A DNA stretch of 64,000 nt from Triatoma infestans (taxonomy: Eukaryota > Arthropoda > Insecta > Hemiptera > Reduviidae). Below the pieces are notes generated by a model, which saw nothing but the letters and a program-made list of their open reading frames with translations, made no database searches and was not told the DNA's origin. Both the position numbers and the translations under genes were made by a program. Where the stretch lies: NCBI GenBank assembly GCA_011037195.1, contig JAAEAF010006545.1:18296-82295 (forward strand), read 5' to 3'. Shown piece by piece: positions 34,085 to 45,455 of this stretch; position 1 is the first letter of the stretch; the number at the start of each line of letters is the position of its first letter.

Positions 34085-34275
34085 TTCAGCCAAACCGACA
34101 AACATACGTTATTCGGTCAGATTCTTGATTCTCCTTACTATGTCACAAACCTAACTCTTCATAATGACCTCAACATTGCTTTCGTACAACATCAGGCCAA
34201 AATAAAATATCACATATTCCATCCTGCTCCCTCTCATATACAAATCCCTTTTTGCTCAGTCCCTCCCCTGTACTA
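34085..34275 (+). pseudogene. Jockey ORF2 C-terminal scrap
   Basis: Plus strand: LFGQILDSPYYVTNLTLHND, then LNIAFVQHQAKIKYHIFHPA. The phrase (N/D)(A/S)PxYVxNxTLHxDL is the C-terminal signature of Jockey-type LINEs, as at 12836-13392 (NAPFYVSNRTIHTDLNIPF). Confidence 0.6.
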
Positions 34276-34564
34276 CTAACGCTGACAATCCACCCCTCCC
34301 CGTCTGAACCGCCAGTGGTTCCGAACTTTTCTTGGGGACTGATCATTAATAAGGTGATCCCGTAGGGAATGCTATCGCTGGGTACCTTGTCTCCTCCCAC
34401 TCCTGAAGTTTTATCTTATAACTTACTTACTTATTTGGATATCTGCATGCTGATTGTAAATTATTGGATCAAGAAAACAAAAATTTTCAAAAATCAGAAG
34501 TTTCTCAAATGAAAGTTTGATTTAATTTGTGGAAATTTAATGTTGAGAAATAAAAGTTTACATC

Positions 34565-34760
34565 TATAATTGTTGTGGTTGGGTCTGTATAGCTGGAAAG
34601 CATCAGAGATATTTTCCATGTGATAGCCAGCTTCTTTTTATGGTCATCGACCCGGTTTCGAGAGTTCGCCTATCATCAGGATGTTTTGTCAAAACAGTGT
34701 TAAATAACAAAGAGACTTGCACATAGCAAATTTAGTGGATACCCTCATATTTACATCTAT
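34565..34760 (-). mobile_element. Single-arm hammerhead repeat, family 1
   Basis: One arm only: the unmirrored end (TTGTGGTTGGGTCTGTATAG), then AAAGCATCAGAGATATTTTC, the ribozyme region, and loop-side sequence to TTTAGTGGATACC. No second arm follows, so this is either a monomeric insertion or half of a foldback. Confidence 0.6.
34642..34685 (-). ncRNA. Hammerhead ribozyme motif (core boxes intact, weak stem II)
   Basis: Minus strand: ACATC, CTGATGA, T, AGGC-GAAC-TCTC, GAAA, CCGG, GTC, GATGACC. CUGAUGA, GAAA and GUC are all present, and CAUC pairs with GAUG. Stem II has lost pairing (AGGC against UCUC), which may reduce activity. Confidence 0.52.
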
Positions 34761-34769
34761 AACTCTCAT

Positions 34770-36239
34770 ATTATAATAATAATAGCTGGATATTTACAAA
34801 ACTAATGATGTCTGTCTGCAATTGGTTGTGTTTGTTCAAAACAATGCGTATTCAGCATTGCTGTCTTGTTGGAAAAAAGACTCTTGTCTATTTATTGAAG
34901 CAGAATAGTAAAATAGCATATAGTAAGCGTTTGGATTATGTAATAAAATGCTCCAAATATTGACCAATCATCGCGTTGCTCAAAATGAATCATTCCTAAT
35001 GATTTTAATTCCCTAGAAAAGATATGTAGCTGCGTCCCATTGTTTAGTTAGATACATATTATATTGAAACCATTTTCATTAGTGTGCTAATTTGTTTTGT
35101 GAAAGACTAAAATTACTAGAGTTTTCAAAAGAGTCTGCCTGTCCTCCTTCGGATGGCGGTATATGGCAGAATGAGACTCTGCTAACTGAAGTTTTTTAAA
35201 GTTATATACTTGTTTCATTAAGGGTGTCCGTTTCTAATAAACTATATTAAATATTTTGTAAACCAAGCAATGTTTCCTCCAGTTCATTCATTTTCTAAGC
35301 GCCATCAAAAACGCTTAAGACTTTTATAGAAATAATGGTTCTGATGCCACCCCAAAGTTAAAAAAAACTTAATAGTAAAGCTCATATGTTTGTTTATAAC
35401 AAACAGAAAAGCACAAACAGAATGAAAAAGTTTTGCGATTTTTAAACTTTTGCATTGTAACATAATTTGTAAACTGGACAAATTGAAACAATTCGAAAAA
35501 CCACAATTTATATGAAATTCATGCAAATAGCAGGGGAACAATTTGCTAAATAAAGTTCATGTTTATGTTTCATGACAATAATTATTAATAAGAACGGAAG
35601 TTAAAAAATAATGATTTGCGTAAAATAAAAAATAAAAATACAGAACCTGATATATATAAAAAAATAGCCGTTAGACAGTTTTGATTAATTATAGTGATTA
35701 GGAGGAATGGATAATGAAATATTTAAGAAGTAAGTGTGTGGTATGTGTTGTGGCAAGTTCTTCTAGACAGGAACTTGTCATTCAGAAGCCAGTGCATGAC
35801 ACAACCAGTCTACTCTTCACACTTATTTAAATTCATTTTAATTTCACGAAATTTAACTGTGTCATTGTTTGTATTCATCAAATATTTTTTTTTTTTTTTT
35901 TTTTGAGGTAATTACTTACCTCATACTTCTGTAAGTGTTAAGATCTTGTCAAATATTTGGAATTGATTTTACACAGGAAATATTTGTTTTGAACCATTCA
36001 GGTGATCCTCAAATTGATTTTAGCGAATTATTCAATAAACAGCTAAAAACAACTAAATACAACTATTTCTCGAATGAAAACAAACCTAAAAGGAAGTTTG
36101 TGGTGATATTTCTATAACTTGTGTAAAATTTTAGAAAATTCATTGCACTGATCAGTGCTAATATCATTAAAACGAATTTAAAACTCTTTCTCGACGAGGA
36201 GATTGCCCATTGCCTCGTCTCTACCACTGCCAGGTCTTT
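34770..36239. other. Non-coding stretch
   Basis: A small hairpin (GGCAAGTTCTTCTAGACAGG then AACTTGTC) lies near 35750. Otherwise nothing recognised. Confidence 0.45.
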
Positions 36240-36355
36240 ACTCCCCATCCTGTTTTCTTAACTCCCTACTCAATGCCATCCTTAAAACAACTCACTTCCC
36301 TATACTTTGGAAATTTTCTTCAATCCGCATTGTGCGGAAAGGTTAACGTCCAAAA
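36240..36355 (+). pseudogene. Jockey RT N-terminal scrap
   Basis: LNAILKTTHFPILWKFSSIR, then IV, fits the (L)NAIL...FP..WK.S.I..I block at the start of Jockey reverse transcriptases. It is short and isolated. It may be the upstream part of the element whose tail is at 37700-38190. Confidence 0.42.
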
Positions 36356-36417
36356 ATTAAAACTGGAATGAAGACCTGGGAGATAACATAAATATCAACG
36401 AGAAATAACACTAAAAA

Positions 36418-36656
36418 AGAAAAAAACCTATGGCGCAACAGCCCATGAAGGGCCAAGCTTGCCAGAGACGGCGATTTGAATAGAGGGACGTGTGGGCGTG
36501 TCCCATGCCGTTTAGTTCCGGCCTACTAACTGTAGCTTTCCACTTTTTATCACGATGCTGGGTCAACATCGACTTTGCCCTCATGGGAATCGAACCCTGA
36601 ATTCTCGCACGAAAAACGAATACACTAGCAATTAGGCCAACGCTTGAGAACAACAC
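36418..36656 (-). mobile_element. tRNA-derived SINE, type S3 (minus)
   Basis: On the minus strand the head has GTTGGCCTAATTGCTAG and the B box GGGTTCGATTCCC (36585-36597). A body (GACCCAGCATCGTGA, CAAATCGCCGTCTCTGGCAA, CTTGGCCCTTCATGGGCTGT) leads to a T-rich end GCGCCATAGGTTTTTT. It matches 55546-55795 along its length. Confidence 0.78.
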
Positions 36657-36659
36657 TCA

Positions 36660-37699
36660 AATAAACTTCTATTTAATCAGATGTTGAGTCACCAATGTTC
36701 ACAATACAGTAATATTTTAAACGCTCCGCTCAGAGCATAGAGCAGAATAGGCTTGATGCTATCTGCAACCCAATCGGAAGCAATTATGGAGAAAATACAG
36801 CAAGCCAGTATGAATACAAAAACCTCCAGCTTTCATGCCAAGCGGACGGACCCTATGGTCGGACAGCTAGTCCCATGTCCCAAGAAGTTGGGTGTCAATT
36901 TCCAGCTCGGAGGACCATCAGGAATAACCAGAATAATGAAGATTAAATACAAATTAGCCAAACAGTCACAACTGAAGACAAATGGACACAAAATAGAAGT
37001 CAAGATTACGTCTTCACAGTGAAGGATCGAATTACACAACGAAATAGTTGTTGATAGAAAAAAGAATGAATAGTTTAATATAACTAAACCTGGATCAAAT
37101 GGTGTGAAAGATGCATGCGTCTGCAGGGGTTGTCGACGTACCAGGCGTTACAGCTATTCTCGTATAAAAAATGGGCTTCAGTTCTGTAATGAAGAAGCGC
37201 TATTAGTAAACAAAAAACTCAAGCTAATCAGCTTAAAGTGGTTACAAGAAACTGAAACAGTAAAATACCGAAATAAGTCGGTTTGGGTGAGGGAAGCTGA
37301 AAACTAATAGAAAGTTTAACACACTGGCACAAATAAAGGGTGCCCAATAAATGGCAAGAATATGAATTGCACAGTATTTACGAAATATAATAAAATACCT
37401 GGCGTAATCCCTGGTTTTAGCCTGATAGTAAGTGAAGAGCCTGTTACTAGTCAAGTTTCTGAATTTAACCACTCTGAACAAAAAGCCTTGCCATGGTGTA
37501 CATGGTGAAATTGCAACACTTGAAAGTTCGTTATCTAGGTTTCAATCTGGACAAACGACTAACCTGAAATCCCCATACTCAATTAAAAAGAACTGAACTC
37601 AATAACAGACACAAAATAAAAATAAAAAACTAGATAAACGTTCGAAACTTACATTACTTAAGAAATGACAACTATATTATTTAGTATTAGCTCCTATTC
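36660..37699. other. Unassigned stretch
   Basis: A small GC-richer island at 36730-37020 holds opposing frames of 89 and 68 codons. I recognise neither and cannot choose between them. Confidence 0.35.
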
Positions 37700-38190
37700 G
37701 GGTTTACAGAATCGAACTATATAGACAGCCAGATATTTAAACTTTTATCGCACTCAATCCCTTCAACCCGTAATCCTACGCACCATAGTCAATGCTCCCA
37801 GCTACGTTTCCAATCAAACTATCTATAACTACCTTAAAATTCCTCTTCGTTTCTGTGATAGCCAAGTCCCTTTATCTAAAGTTCAATTCCCAACTATCCT
37901 CTCATTCAAATCCACTATTCCAAGAGCTTTAAACTACAACTCTCCCCTTTAACCCATCACGAAGTCTGAAGCGTCGATGACCTCGCGATCATCTGCTTAT
38001 TAATCAACTGCCTTGTAGGACAGTCGTGAGACCACAATCTTAATGTTTATATTACGTTCATGTAGATCAGGTCATTTTGCCTGCGGCCTTCAGCCAACGC
38101 ACACATTATTCAGATGCTATCTGTACTTATTGCATATAATATTACGCAGTTGTAAAAAAAAATCAATAAAAATGTTTAAAAAAAAAAACT
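37700..38190 (+). mobile_element. Jockey-type LINE 3' end
   Basis: Plus strand: VILRTIVNAPSYVSNQTIYN, then YLKIPLRFCDSQVPLSKVQF; a UTR ends in AATAAAAATG and A runs near 38160-38190. The NAPSYVSNQTIY phrase identifies the Jockey group. Confidence 0.65.
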
Positions 38191-38764
38191 ACTTCCAGCA
38201 TCAGATCGATCAAAACAAAAAAATTGCCTGAGAAAATTTTGTTTTTCTAAAAATGCATTATTAGGAATAAGATACTAAAAAATAAAAGACAAAATAATTA
38301 TTCATAATAATCATTTCAGGACACACAAAAAAATTAAATACTTAAACTGAAGTTAATATCTACTTTTAACTTAATAGAAAAACGCAGCAGAATGGCTATA
38401 ATTATAGAGTTCATTAACATAGATATGACGAAAGAAAGAATTGCTCTGCCCAGTATTTTTTTGGTGGTGGATTCATCATAGAATCCATGATTATATTTCC
38501 TGATTCTTGAGGTCCTAAACTCCGCCCCAAAAAATTCTTCGTTTTGCATGTTTAATAAAGACTACCTTCTATTAATTATAATAGTCATCATTTAAATTTA
38601 ATATTTAAAGTTGTCATTTACAAATTGTTAACTTTAGTAGCAATAGTAATGTGTGAAGTTTATTGAAATTGTTAATTGCAGAAACTAATGCAGTCAAATA
38701 CGTAATAATAAATAAACAATATGTCACAACCAATAACAAGTATCACACTACACAATAGCAGTGT

Positions 38765-38937
38765 ATAAATTGAATTTGCTCTGTGCAAGTCTGTGTTATC
38801 ACACTGTCTGACAAACACATCCGGAAGATGGGCAAACACCCGAAACCAGTCGATGACCACACAAAATGAAGCAGCAGGCTACTACGGAAAATGTCTCTGA
38901 TGCTTTCCAGCTCTGCGGGAAGCAACCACCACAACAA
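38765..38937 (+). mobile_element. Single-arm hammerhead repeat, family 1
   Basis: One arm from loop-side TTGAATTTGCTCTGTGCAAG through the ribozyme region to the unmirrored tail CCAGCTCTGCGGGAAGCAAC CACC at 38909-38932. It has the same length and orientation logic as 34565-34760, on the other strand. Confidence 0.6.
38816..38858 (+). ncRNA. Degenerate hammerhead motif
   Basis: ACATC, CGGAAGA, T, GGGC-AAAC-ACCC, GAAA, CCA, GTC, GATGACC. GAAA, GUC and stem I (CAUC with GAUG) are intact. CUGAAGA has become CGGAAGA. Confidence 0.5.
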
Positions 38938-38989
38938 ATACGTCTGTTCATTCTCCTATTGGTGAGAGAAATTATTGTGATCACGGCAA

Positions 38990-39180
38990 ATTTTTAAAAC
39001 TGAATTGAAAAATTCCGGTTAGCCGGAAGTACGACTTGATAGAATTGTTTTTTTTTTTTTTTTTTTTTTTAGAGATTTTCTCATAAACATTTCAAACATT
39101 ATTCCGGGAAAATTGATTTCAGGGGGATTCTGGTGGTGGGGACACAATCAGTTGATTTCAGTTTTAACTTCCACTACATG
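38990..39180 (-). repeat. Family H fragment
   Basis: Contains CCGGAAGTACGACTTGATAG, GATTTTCTC, CATTTCAAACATTATTCCGG and GGGGATTCTGGTGGTGGGG, a single diverged subunit. Confidence 0.48.
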
Positions 39181-39639
39181 CTTTATTGGTTGTGACAGAA
39201 GGCGCCGCCACAACAGTCGTCCACTCAGGTATAAATGGATGTATAACAACCTCTTTACCTCCTTATCTTTATGGCTATCGAATTAAAGATTTATAAACAT
39301 TGTAATTTCAAAGAAAATAATTGGTCAATTAAATTGCATTAATTCCAGTAAAACGCAATTTTATTAGCATCAAATGCTATATTACTTTGTTTGATATGTA
39401 TATAGATATAGTTGTTTATATTAATTTGTCGTCCTTAACTTTTTTAATACTGCTCGTCGGTGCCGAGTTAACCGCGAGTTTACATTTATTACTTTCTCTA
39501 ACTCCACTTCAGGATCGTCGACCTTTCAATTAATCGAAATCAATATATATGTACATACTCAATGATCATGATCGAAAATAAATATTATACCGACATTTTA
39601 ATGAAGAACAAAGCAATACATACAAAACACACCCATATG

Positions 39640-40300
39640 TACCGAACCTTTAGACTTCTTTTATTCTTTTGGATTTTTGTAAGGTGCACAACAGCTATGG
39701 TCCTTTGCACATGTTTCTAACTTGTAAGCACTCATCCGGGATTCATATCCATACCCACCAGTCTAACAATTTCCACAGCGAACACACAATCTACTCCCTT
39801 ATATCGCTTATAAAATTAATACCTATACACAAGACACCAGCAAACAACTAAACACATACATATGTACAGCTAGTTTCACAACAAATGAAATAGATGAACC
39901 TCCCTAAGATATTCGAAAGTCTTATTGATATTGCCCTCATTGTCTCCTAATATATCTGTAAGACTGGTCGGCAAATTTACCTTTCTCCACGCGTTTAAAT
40001 AGTTCGAACATTCCAATAAAATATGCGGGATCGTTAATGTCGTAATGCAAGCGCTCTGCAAACCGGCTGAGGTTCTCTTCGGAATATATGGCTGTGTAAT
40101 AAATACCATGGTGTGATCGAGTCTCATTCTCGCTAGGACAACTTCTTCTCGCCGAGACTCTCGATTTGAGGTTGACCATTTCTTGATGGTACTCTTGATA
40201 TTCCTTAGTTTATTTGACAGCTGCACTGATTGCCATTCCTTTTCCCAGTTGGAAAAATTTAGACTTCTTAATAAATATAATCTATGTCTCGAAATCAACT
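39640..40300 (-). mobile_element. LINE 3' fragment (minus)
   Basis: A 140-codon frame from 40298 to 39876 reads WQSVQLSNKLRNIKSTIKKW, RREEVVLARMRLDHTMVF, CITTLTIPHILLECSNYLNA, WRKVNLPTSLTDILGDNEGN and FEYLREVHLFHLL. This is the C-terminal domain of an I- or Jockey-like LINE: REEV.L.R.R.GHT, T..HILLEC, and L.DILGD. The first cysteines of the zinc motif are lost. A UTR follows to about 39640, with CCCGGATGAGTGC typical of such ends. Confidence 0.72.
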
Positions 40301-40313
40301 GTTGTTAAAAGGA

Positions 40314-40966
40314 AATATTGCGATCGTGCTGGATTTCCGTAATTCACATTCCATCGGAAATACACGTTTTGAGATCCCCCTGAGTCCAAAAAAGTGGTTT
40401 TTAGAAAATGTTCTGTATGTGCATGTGTATGAAAAGAAATTTCTCAAAAATAAAAAGTTAACAGAAAGCTCAGCTCATTCTTGGGGTATTCCGTTTAGGC
40501 ACTACCACTGCAACAGACCGCAGATTTCGGGCAAAATCCATCAACCGGAAGTGCCACTTTACTAAATGGTTTTGCCAATTTTTTTTTTTGGTGATTTTTC
40601 TCAAAAAACTGCTCCAACGATTTGTTTTAAACTTGGTATACCAACCACACACATACAAAGAGCCAGAACATACATTTCTCTGGGAAAATTCATTTAAGGG
40701 CACTTTGGGGGGGGGGTAGATGGGGTTATGGTTGCCTCTAAAGTGCTATTTTAATTCATTAATATGCTATACAATTCTGTCAAACTAAATAATATTAATT
40801 AGAATTATATAAGTTGCCAACTATTCCCAGTTTGAAGAAAATCGGTTGAGCGGAAGGACGACTTTACTGAATAGGTTTTTCAGTATTTTGTGATTTTCTC
40901 CATGAAAATGCCGATGGTTAGAATAGTAAGTGTAAATGAATTGTCGTGTTAGTGTTTCACACCAGA
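40314..40966 (-). repeat. Family H repeat, one-subunit copy (minus)
   Basis: Runs from ATTGCGATCGTGCTGGATTT to GTGTTAGTGTTTCACACCAGA. It has CCGGAAGTGCCACTTTACTA, a run of ten G followed by TAGATGGGG near 40706-40725, and one extra partial unit. The terminal hairpin is missing at the low-coordinate end. Confidence 0.65.
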
Positions 40967-41139
40967 TTTTTTTTTTTTTCTTATTATTATAAGAAAATAA
41001 CTTATCTTTTGAAATAAGAAGCTTTAAAGTCTCTTGAGTATGCAATAAATACTTTTAAAGAACGCGTCTCACTTTCTTTCCTATGAGTTTCCCAGGAAAA
41101 AGGTTGCTTCAGGTAACATACACCTTTATAAGGCGTGAA

Positions 41140-41390
41140 TTCAGTATGTGAAGTTTAAGATAAAATTGTAAGGAACCATTTTCGAGATAAATACAAAACT
41201 GAAAAGCTGAAAGATTGGTTCAGTAAAGGAGTCCCATTTCCTGTAGACGGATTTTGTTTGGGTTACTCCTGTGTCACTCAGTCTCTCTCTACACACATAG
41301 ACACATATACAGATCTTCGCTAAACATTTTTCACTTTCTCAGGAAAACCGAAACGCCCGCATTTCCGTTGAAAAGTAAATTTAAAAAAAA
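41140..41390 (+). repeat. Old family H fragment (plus)
   Basis: Includes CATTTTCGAGATAAATAC, CCATTTCCTGTAGACGGATT and GCATTTCCGTTGAAAAG in the family H order, strongly diverged. Confidence 0.33.
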
Positions 41391-42214
41391 TTAGACTCGA
41401 TCAGTTCATACAGTTCATTCTCCGGCAGCAAATTTAAATCCTTATCAAATTCATATCAACAAAATAGAAACACATTATCTAATGATACATAAAAAACGCC
41501 GACACCATAATACATAAAATACTTAAATGATCTGATACCTAATTTAAAAAGTGTCCTATTGAAGAGCAAATGTACAAAAGAGCTGGAATTTTTATGCTTT
41601 GAGTAACATTGTCTTGAAGATTGAAAACTCTTTTTTTTATTTTTATTTTTTTTGTTAATGTGAAGTCCATTTTAAGTTTGATTCCATATGTAAACATCCT
41701 TAACTGATTACTTGATAACTACACAATTTATTTGATATTTTCCGAAGAAAACTGACTAATCTACAAACACTGAATTAAGGGACATTGTAATTAAACTTTT
41801 AATTTGTTATTTGGTCTACAATAAATACATTACAGGTGTTCATCTTTTACTAAATATGGTAGGTATATAAGTAGTAGTAAGTCGTTAAATGACAAAAAAT
41901 ATAAAATAAATTCAAGTACACTATGGTTACCAAGGAAACCTATATAGTAGTAACTAGTTTTCAACACTATAAATGGTGTAAATACTACTATAGCGGTGGG
42001 AGAGAGCGAGTGATAATGACACCTGAACAATCAAACTATCCAAGGTTCAAGGTCGACGCTATAATGTGCCACGAACACTCTCACTTGGCAAATAGATCTG
42101 TCATCTAGTCATGTTGATTAAATATTTTATTACCTTATTATTATGTATTCATTTTATTTTCATTATAAAACTAAAGTTTTATATGTCCCAATAAAACAGG
42201 TATTTCAGATTTTT
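41391..42214. other. No feature recognised
   Basis: AT-rich. Short frames on both strands near 41830-42110 look like chance. Confidence 0.45.
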
Positions 42215-43290
42215 AAACATTTCTGATCATATATTTATGAATGATTTAGTAAATGTCATGTCCCATGTAAAATTCCTTTTCTTTGCTGACGACTTGAACT
42301 TTATTCTGTGAAATAAAATGTTCACAAGATTTTTTGCGTTTACAGAAAACACTTGATGAAGTGAGTCTTTGGTTTCATGACAATCGGTTAAAAATTAAAC
42401 ACTGCTAAATCCTTCCTTCTCTCATTTTCTAGACCCTCTATAAAATTTAATAATCAATACAGTCTTAATAACCGTCCTCTTTATACTGTTGACAGTATAA
42501 ATGATTTAGGTGTCACATTTCAATCTGACCTGTCGTTTTCCGATCCATATTGAGACAATAGTAAATAAAACTCTGAAGTTGTTGAGTTTCATTTCTCGAA
42601 ACGCCGTAATTTCAATGATATTTCATCCGTTAAACATCTTTACTGTTCTCTTGTTCGCTCACAACTTGAATTTTCTTCTGCTGTTTGGTCTCCTTATCTT
42701 CTTTCTCACAAACACTCACTGGAACATGTTCAATATAAATTCTTTAAGCTGAATTCTTTTAAATTAAATATTCCTTATACTTCTAATAACATACCTGCAC
42801 TACAAGAACTTACAAACCTACCTTCTTTAGAATCACGCCGTACATATCCTGACTTTATGTTTATCTTCAAACTACTTAATAATCATATTGACTGTTCTTT
42901 ATTACTTTCCCAGTTTAATTTTCGTATACCTCTTCATAACCATAGATTTCCTTCTACTTTCTTTGTACCTCATCTCTCCTATAATTCTGTACCACATCTG
43001 CTACATTCTGGTCTTAATCGACTCAGTAGAATTGTCAATAATATCATTCAACAGTTCCCTTATCTTGACATTTTTCATTCTTCCAATCATATCATTAAGT
43101 CTGCTCTTCTTCGCATTTCTATAATCTTTTCTAAATAAATTTATAGTTCGTTCTATTTATTTGAAATAAATATTTTTGGCAGTTTTTATGTATTATATTA
43201 TATTCTTGTACGTATCAAGTTTTTATTTTCTTATATAGTATTTTGAATATTATATATATATATTTTATTATCATTATTATTGCTGTAGTT
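42215..43290 (+). mobile_element. LINE fragment, copy 1 (3' end cut off)
   Basis: The plus-strand RT C-terminal half starts at IFMNDLV, then VKFLFFADDLNFIL (intact FADD catalytic box), LQKTLDEVSLWFHDNRLKI, SINDLGVTFQSDLSFSDPY and VKHLYCSLVRSQLEFSSAVW. From 42700 the frame is open to a stop at 43136-43138 (QYKFFKLNSFKLNIPYTSNN, RRTYPDFMFIFKLLNNHIDC, IVNNIIQQFPYLDIFH). Its 3' UTR stops abruptly at TTGCTGTAGTT (43290), where the Penelope-like piece begins. The upstream fingers domain is missing. Confidence 0.75.
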
Positions 43291-43292
43291 AA

Positions 43293-43583
43293 TGTGAATG
43301 CCAAAAAAGATATATTGGACACACAAAAAATTTTCTAAAAACTAGGGTAGAACAACACAAAAAATCTGTAAATAGCAAAACTAACACAGAGACTTCACTA
43401 ATTAAACAATGCAGACTTACAAACCATAATTTTGACTTCAATAATCCAATGATAATAGACAGAGAAAAAAATACAATAAAAAGGAAAACACTAGAAGCAA
43501 TTAATATAGTCTTAAACTTAGATAAAATAGTAAATGATAGAAAAGAGTGCCCACAAATAAAAAATTTACACCAACATCAATAA
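43293..43583 (+). pseudogene. Penelope-like element GIY-YIG endonuclease fragment
   Basis: Open frame of about 96 codons to TAA: CECQKRYIGHTKNFLKTRVE, then QHKKS, TSLIKQCRLTNHNFDFNNPM, IIDREKNTIKRKTLEAIN. The CxxC-x3-YIG..T..L..R..EH and later H...DF.....I.DRE....RK..EA.. pattern is that of the C-terminal endonuclease of Penelope-like retroelements. The first half of the domain and all of the RT are missing. A plain stop precedes it at 43290-43292, so this is a 5'-truncated insertion. It has no internal stop. Confidence 0.8.
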
Positions 43584-43853
43584 TAATCTTAAACAATACT
43601 TAACGAAATGATAGCATCGGTAACCTACAAAATTATAACCTCCTCAAATATATATATATACCACTAACTCATACAATCATAATTTTTAGAAATTGAATTA
43701 TAGCAACTAAAATAAAAGAAATAAAAAATTCAATAGTTAATATTAAATATTTAATAATAAATAAAAAAATAAATATAATTAAATAAAATAAAAATTTAAA
43801 TAAACATAAGAAACTTATCACGTGTTTAATACGTCATCAAAAATAATTTCTTA

Positions 43854-44400
43854 AGCGGCGTTTACACAATCAATATAATTGTCAATACTACTTACTATTT
43901 CTGCCACTAGGAGAGAGTATTTACGTGTTTATACTCATCAGTTTAGTTGTTTTTTTTTAACCTTTAAAAAATGAATAATCGTTCTAAAGCTTGCTTAGCC
44001 ATTATTTTGGCGCTTGGCACTCATCGACAAGGGAAACGAAAACTGTGGATGAAAGAATGGTTGAAGAAGAGGGAACAATATTCTCATTTAGTGCTACTTA
44101 ATGAAATAAGCGTCAGCGATGTTAATGATTTCATTAACTATTTCCGAATGGATGAACCTACCTTCAACAAATTGTTAAAGATGGTTGAACCATTTCTGAA
44201 GAGACAAAAAAGTAATATGAGAGAAAGCATAAGTGTTAAGGAAAGATTAGCCTTAACACTTAGATACTTGGCCACAGGCAGAAACTTCTCAGATGTGAAG
44301 TTTTCAGTCATTATGTCCCCACCTAGTATCAGCAACGCTGTAATAGAAACTTGCGAAACCTTAATATATGTCCTACAAGACTACATGAAGGTAAGTTGAT
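43854..44400 (+). mobile_element. PIF/Harbinger 5' fragment
   Basis: Begins after TTAA with GCGGCGTTTACACAATCAAT, a plausible terminal repeat; PIF/Harbinger elements target TWA. It contains only the first coding exon. I found no matching inverted end downstream, so the element is truncated. Confidence 0.5.
43971..44391 (+). pseudogene. HARBI1-like transposase, first exon only
   Basis: Starts with ATG at 43971 and stays open. It includes RKLWMKEWLKKREQYSHLVL, INYFRMDEPTFNKLLKMVEP, FLKRQKSNMRESISVKERLA and LTLRYLATGRNFSDVKFS. The phrases W...WL..R, F.RM....F..LL..V.P and RL..TLR.LATG are characteristic of PIF/Harbinger transposases and the related HARBI1. A GTAAGT donor follows DYMK at 44392. 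The DDE catalytic exon is not found in the next 1 kb. Confidence 0.78.
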
Positions 44401-45410
44401 AAACATTTCATTTATATATTCCAATGAGCCAGTACATTGAATCCATTCACTGTTAAATTTATAGTAAGCATATAGTACATACTACTCGAGAATGTTTTGT
44501 TGTGTAGGCAGGAAAATGAAAGAAATACGAAGATACTGTAACACTGTTACTGTTTATCAATTATAATAATATCAACAAAAAACACACTTCAAAAAAGTGA
44601 ACTGTGCAACAAAGAAAAAAACATTTCAAACATTATTTAAAATAAAACTTCAATACAAAATACAACGTCATAGCCACATTTCTTCCATCTCTGATAGGAT
44701 TATATCAATTACTATGTTATTAAGATCTGCGAAGATTAATTGTGGACTTAGTAATGAAGCGTTGGAAATAATCTAAGACGAAACTTTCAATCTATTAACT
44801 TCTTATGGCGTTGCTGTTTGCATCGATGGGGAAAAAATAAAATAAAAAAAAACTGGAGATATGTTGAAGACTTATGGCTATTAATCAGTCTACCATGAAC
44901 AGCCAAATATGTTGGGTGACTCAAATATAACCTGTAAGTATCCAAAAGCCATAAAATTAATTAAAATATTATATTGGGTGAAATTAAAGTATACAATTTA
45001 AATAAACTCAATAAAAATAATTTGCATAATTTTCAGACCTAAAGCAGCATAAACAATAGAAACAAAATCATAGTTTAAAAAAAACCTCGTGTTCTAATAA
45101 AGCAGAAGTATAATAATTAAGGCTGAGCAAAAGCAATTGTATCTAGTTCGACTAACTTATATAAAATAAAAGAAGGACATATAACATACAAAAAGTTATT
45201 AAAGTAAAATGACAAAAGATTTAAAAAAAAAAAAAAAAAACTATATTCTTAACGAAGCCTTAAATAATGGAAAATAAATATACATCTAAATAACGTAACA
45301 GTAAAAAAAAAAAAAAATTAGTAATTTTTGGACAAATAGCAATAGTACTATTGTATATAAATTTAAAATAACAATTGCAAAATATAATGTAAAAAATTAT
45401 CTGTAATTCT
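44401..45410. other. No gene recognised; likely the decayed rest of nested elements
   Basis: AT-rich, with an A run at 45222-45241. I see no DDE exon, PLE coding or inverted end here. Confidence 0.4.
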
Positions 45411-45414
45411 AGTA

Positions 45415-45455
45415 TCCCTCTGAGGACAGCGCGTAAAGTGCAGAAACGTAAGGGA
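45415..45455 (+). ncRNA. Hammerhead ribozyme motif (Penelope-type)
   Basis: TCCCT, CTGAGGA, C, a hairpin AGCGC-GTAAA-GTGCA, GAAAC, GTA, AGGGA. Stem I is five perfect pairs (UCCCU with AGGGA). CUGANGA, GAAA and the NUH triplet GUA are all intact. The predicted cut is after A45450. Stem II holds four pairs, one of them G-U, and an A-A mismatch at its base. It lies 1.8 kb downstream of the GIY-YIG fragment on the same strand, where a Penelope-like terminal repeat would be expected if the Harbinger piece inserted between them. Confidence 0.62.

Noticed and set aside
34170..34400. 76-codon minus-strand frame rich in G, E and D
   Set aside because: It is antisense to a readable Jockey C-terminal block at 34085-34275.
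36753..37022. 89-codon plus-strand gene
   Set aside because: The opposite strand is equally open (36833-37039) and neither product is recognisable, so no coding call is made.
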